Positions 63,411 to 64,000 of a stretch of 64,000 nt of DNA are shown in pieces. The first letter of the stretch is position 1, and every line of letters starts with the position of its first letter. The DNA is from JAQGMJ01 sp036498945. GTDB taxonomy: Bacteria > Pseudomonadota > Gammaproteobacteria > Burkholderiales > JAEUOS01. The DNA lies in contig DASYEQ010000008.1 in assembly GCA_036498945.1 (NCBI GenBank), positions 61,204-125,203 on the forward strand, read 5' to 3'. The position numbers were made by a program, and so were the translations under genes. The notes under the pieces are model-generated. The model saw only the letters and a list, made by a program, of their open reading frames with translations. It was not told the origin of the DNA and did no database searches.

Positions 63411-64000
63411 ATGGAACATTCCCTCACCGACCGCCAGTTGCGCTTCGTCTTCGAATACCTGCAGGACCAGAACGCCAGCGCCGCCGCCGTGCGCGCCGGC
63501 TATGCGGAGAAAAGCCGCGCCGCGCAGGCGCATCAGCTGATGAACAATCCGGCCGTGCAGGAGCGCATCCGCCTGGAGATGCAAAGCCTGCTGGCGGAGC
63601 TGCGCTGCTCGGCGCTGGCACTGATGAAGGAACGCATGCGCGCCGCGTTCTTTCGTGCCGGCAAGATGTTCAAGGAAGGCTGGGAACTGGCCGCGCCCGA
63701 CGAAATGGACGAAGAGACGCGCGCGGCGCTGGAGGTGCGCACGGTGCTGCGCAAGAGCGGCCCGGTGGTCTACACGCGCCAGCCGGACCGCAACAAGGCG
63801 CTGCGCGCCCTGGAGCGCGTGCACGAGCGCCTCGACATGCTCAACGAGAAGCACTGGGCACGGCTGGAGAAAGAAGGGCGGCTGAAAAGCCTGGAAGAGA
63901 TCGAGGCGATGGATGATGGCGGCGAGATGCCCGTCGATTTTCCTGAAAAACCTATGGTTTTCTCAGGTGGCAACACAAACGTGGTCGAGCCGGCCCGCGA
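63411..64000 (+). CDS. Phage terminase small-subunit-like protein (runs off the edge)
   Basis: At least 196 residues with no stop before the right edge. The N-terminal LTDRQLRFVFEYLQDQNASAAAVRAGYAEKSRAAQAHQLMNNPAV matches the Terminase_2 DNA-recognition domain of phage small terminase subunits. The rest is charged and helical. GGAG lies five bases before the ATG. It is divergent from the response-regulator gene and has its own AT-rich promoter. Whether a prophage or a lone phage-derived gene follows cannot be seen. Its last bases contain a hairpin also found upstream of surE. Confidence 0.75.
   Translation, partial: MEHSLTDRQLRFVFEYLQDQNASAAAVRAGYAEKSRAAQAHQLMNNPAVQERIRLEMQSLLAELRCSALALMKERMRAAFFRAGKMFKEGWELAAPDEMDEETRAALEVRTVLRKSGPVVYTRQPDRNKALRALERVHERLDMLNEKHWARLEKEGRLKSLEEIEAMDDGGEMPVDFPEKPMVFSGGNTNVVEPAR
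63943..63971. repeat. Hairpin repeat shared with the surE upstream region
   Basis: CCTGAAAAACC-TAT-GGTTTTCTCAGG folds as an 11-bp stem with one bulged C. From 63946 to 63971 it matches 28994-29020 in nearly every base (AAAAACCT, two different bases, GGTTTTCTCAGG, TGGC, with one indel). Here it lies inside the 3' part of the terminase-like reading frame. Confidence 0.5.

Overview
The window is high-GC chromosomal DNA, most likely from a betaproteobacterium (Rhodocyclales/Nitrosomonadales-like). The case rests on gene content and layout: zapB-zapA followed by a 6S RNA, surE-pcm-nlpD, a full pelABCDEFG cluster, solitary N-formylglutamate deformylase, dcd next to apbC, and a PaoABC-type molybdenum oxidoreductase. 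I saw no rRNA, tRNA, CRISPR array or insertion sequence. Almost all the DNA is coding and most genes sit in tight, often overlapping operons.

Layout: 1-2000 (minus strand) holds a TauE/SafE exporter running off the left edge, an EVE-domain protein, 6S RNA, zapA and zapB. 2090-7830 is a vitamin B12 salvage island: a cobalamin riboswitch ahead of a TonB-dependent receptor and the ABC permease and ATPase on plus, facing the binding protein and cobU on minus. 7900-16180 is mixed housekeeping: a WbuC-like cupin, acylphosphatase, a SulP transporter, metG, apbC, a Sel1-repeat protein, dcd and hutG. 16360-18900 is an NMT1/SsuA-type ABC importer of unknown substrate, followed by creD and a chemoreceptor. 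22400-27440 is a TetR-controlled tripartite efflux operon with a clear promoter and operator. A potassium channel and a 430-base hairpin-rich spacer precede surE-pcm-nlpD; rpoS, the usual next gene, is absent. Then come a hydrolase, a 3'-5' exonuclease, rlmD, a BI-1-type membrane protein, a cysteine-less glutaredoxin, several small stress-type proteins, paoABC, an Ala/Gly-rich secreted protein and a TPR-methyltransferase fusion.

44540-63264 is a long minus-strand block built around exopolysaccharide Pel. A response regulator and sensor kinase lie upstream, then a nucleotide-sugar 4-epimerase, pelA, pelB in two pieces, pelC to pelG, a class I aldolase and a phosphatase. The epimerase can make the UDP-GalNAc type of precursor, PelF polymerises, PelD senses c-di-GMP, PelG/D/E form the membrane complex, PelA trims and deacetylates, and PelB/C export. 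At the right edge a terminase-small-subunit-like gene with its own AT-rich promoter and palindrome hints at a phage-derived segment.

Main points of interest: a two-hairpin element found twice with compensating stem changes and a conserved loop (1084-1154 and 15293-15365), a tandem array of 21-base hairpins upstream of surE, the two-gene PelB, nlpD without rpoS, and the glutaredoxin lacking its cysteines.
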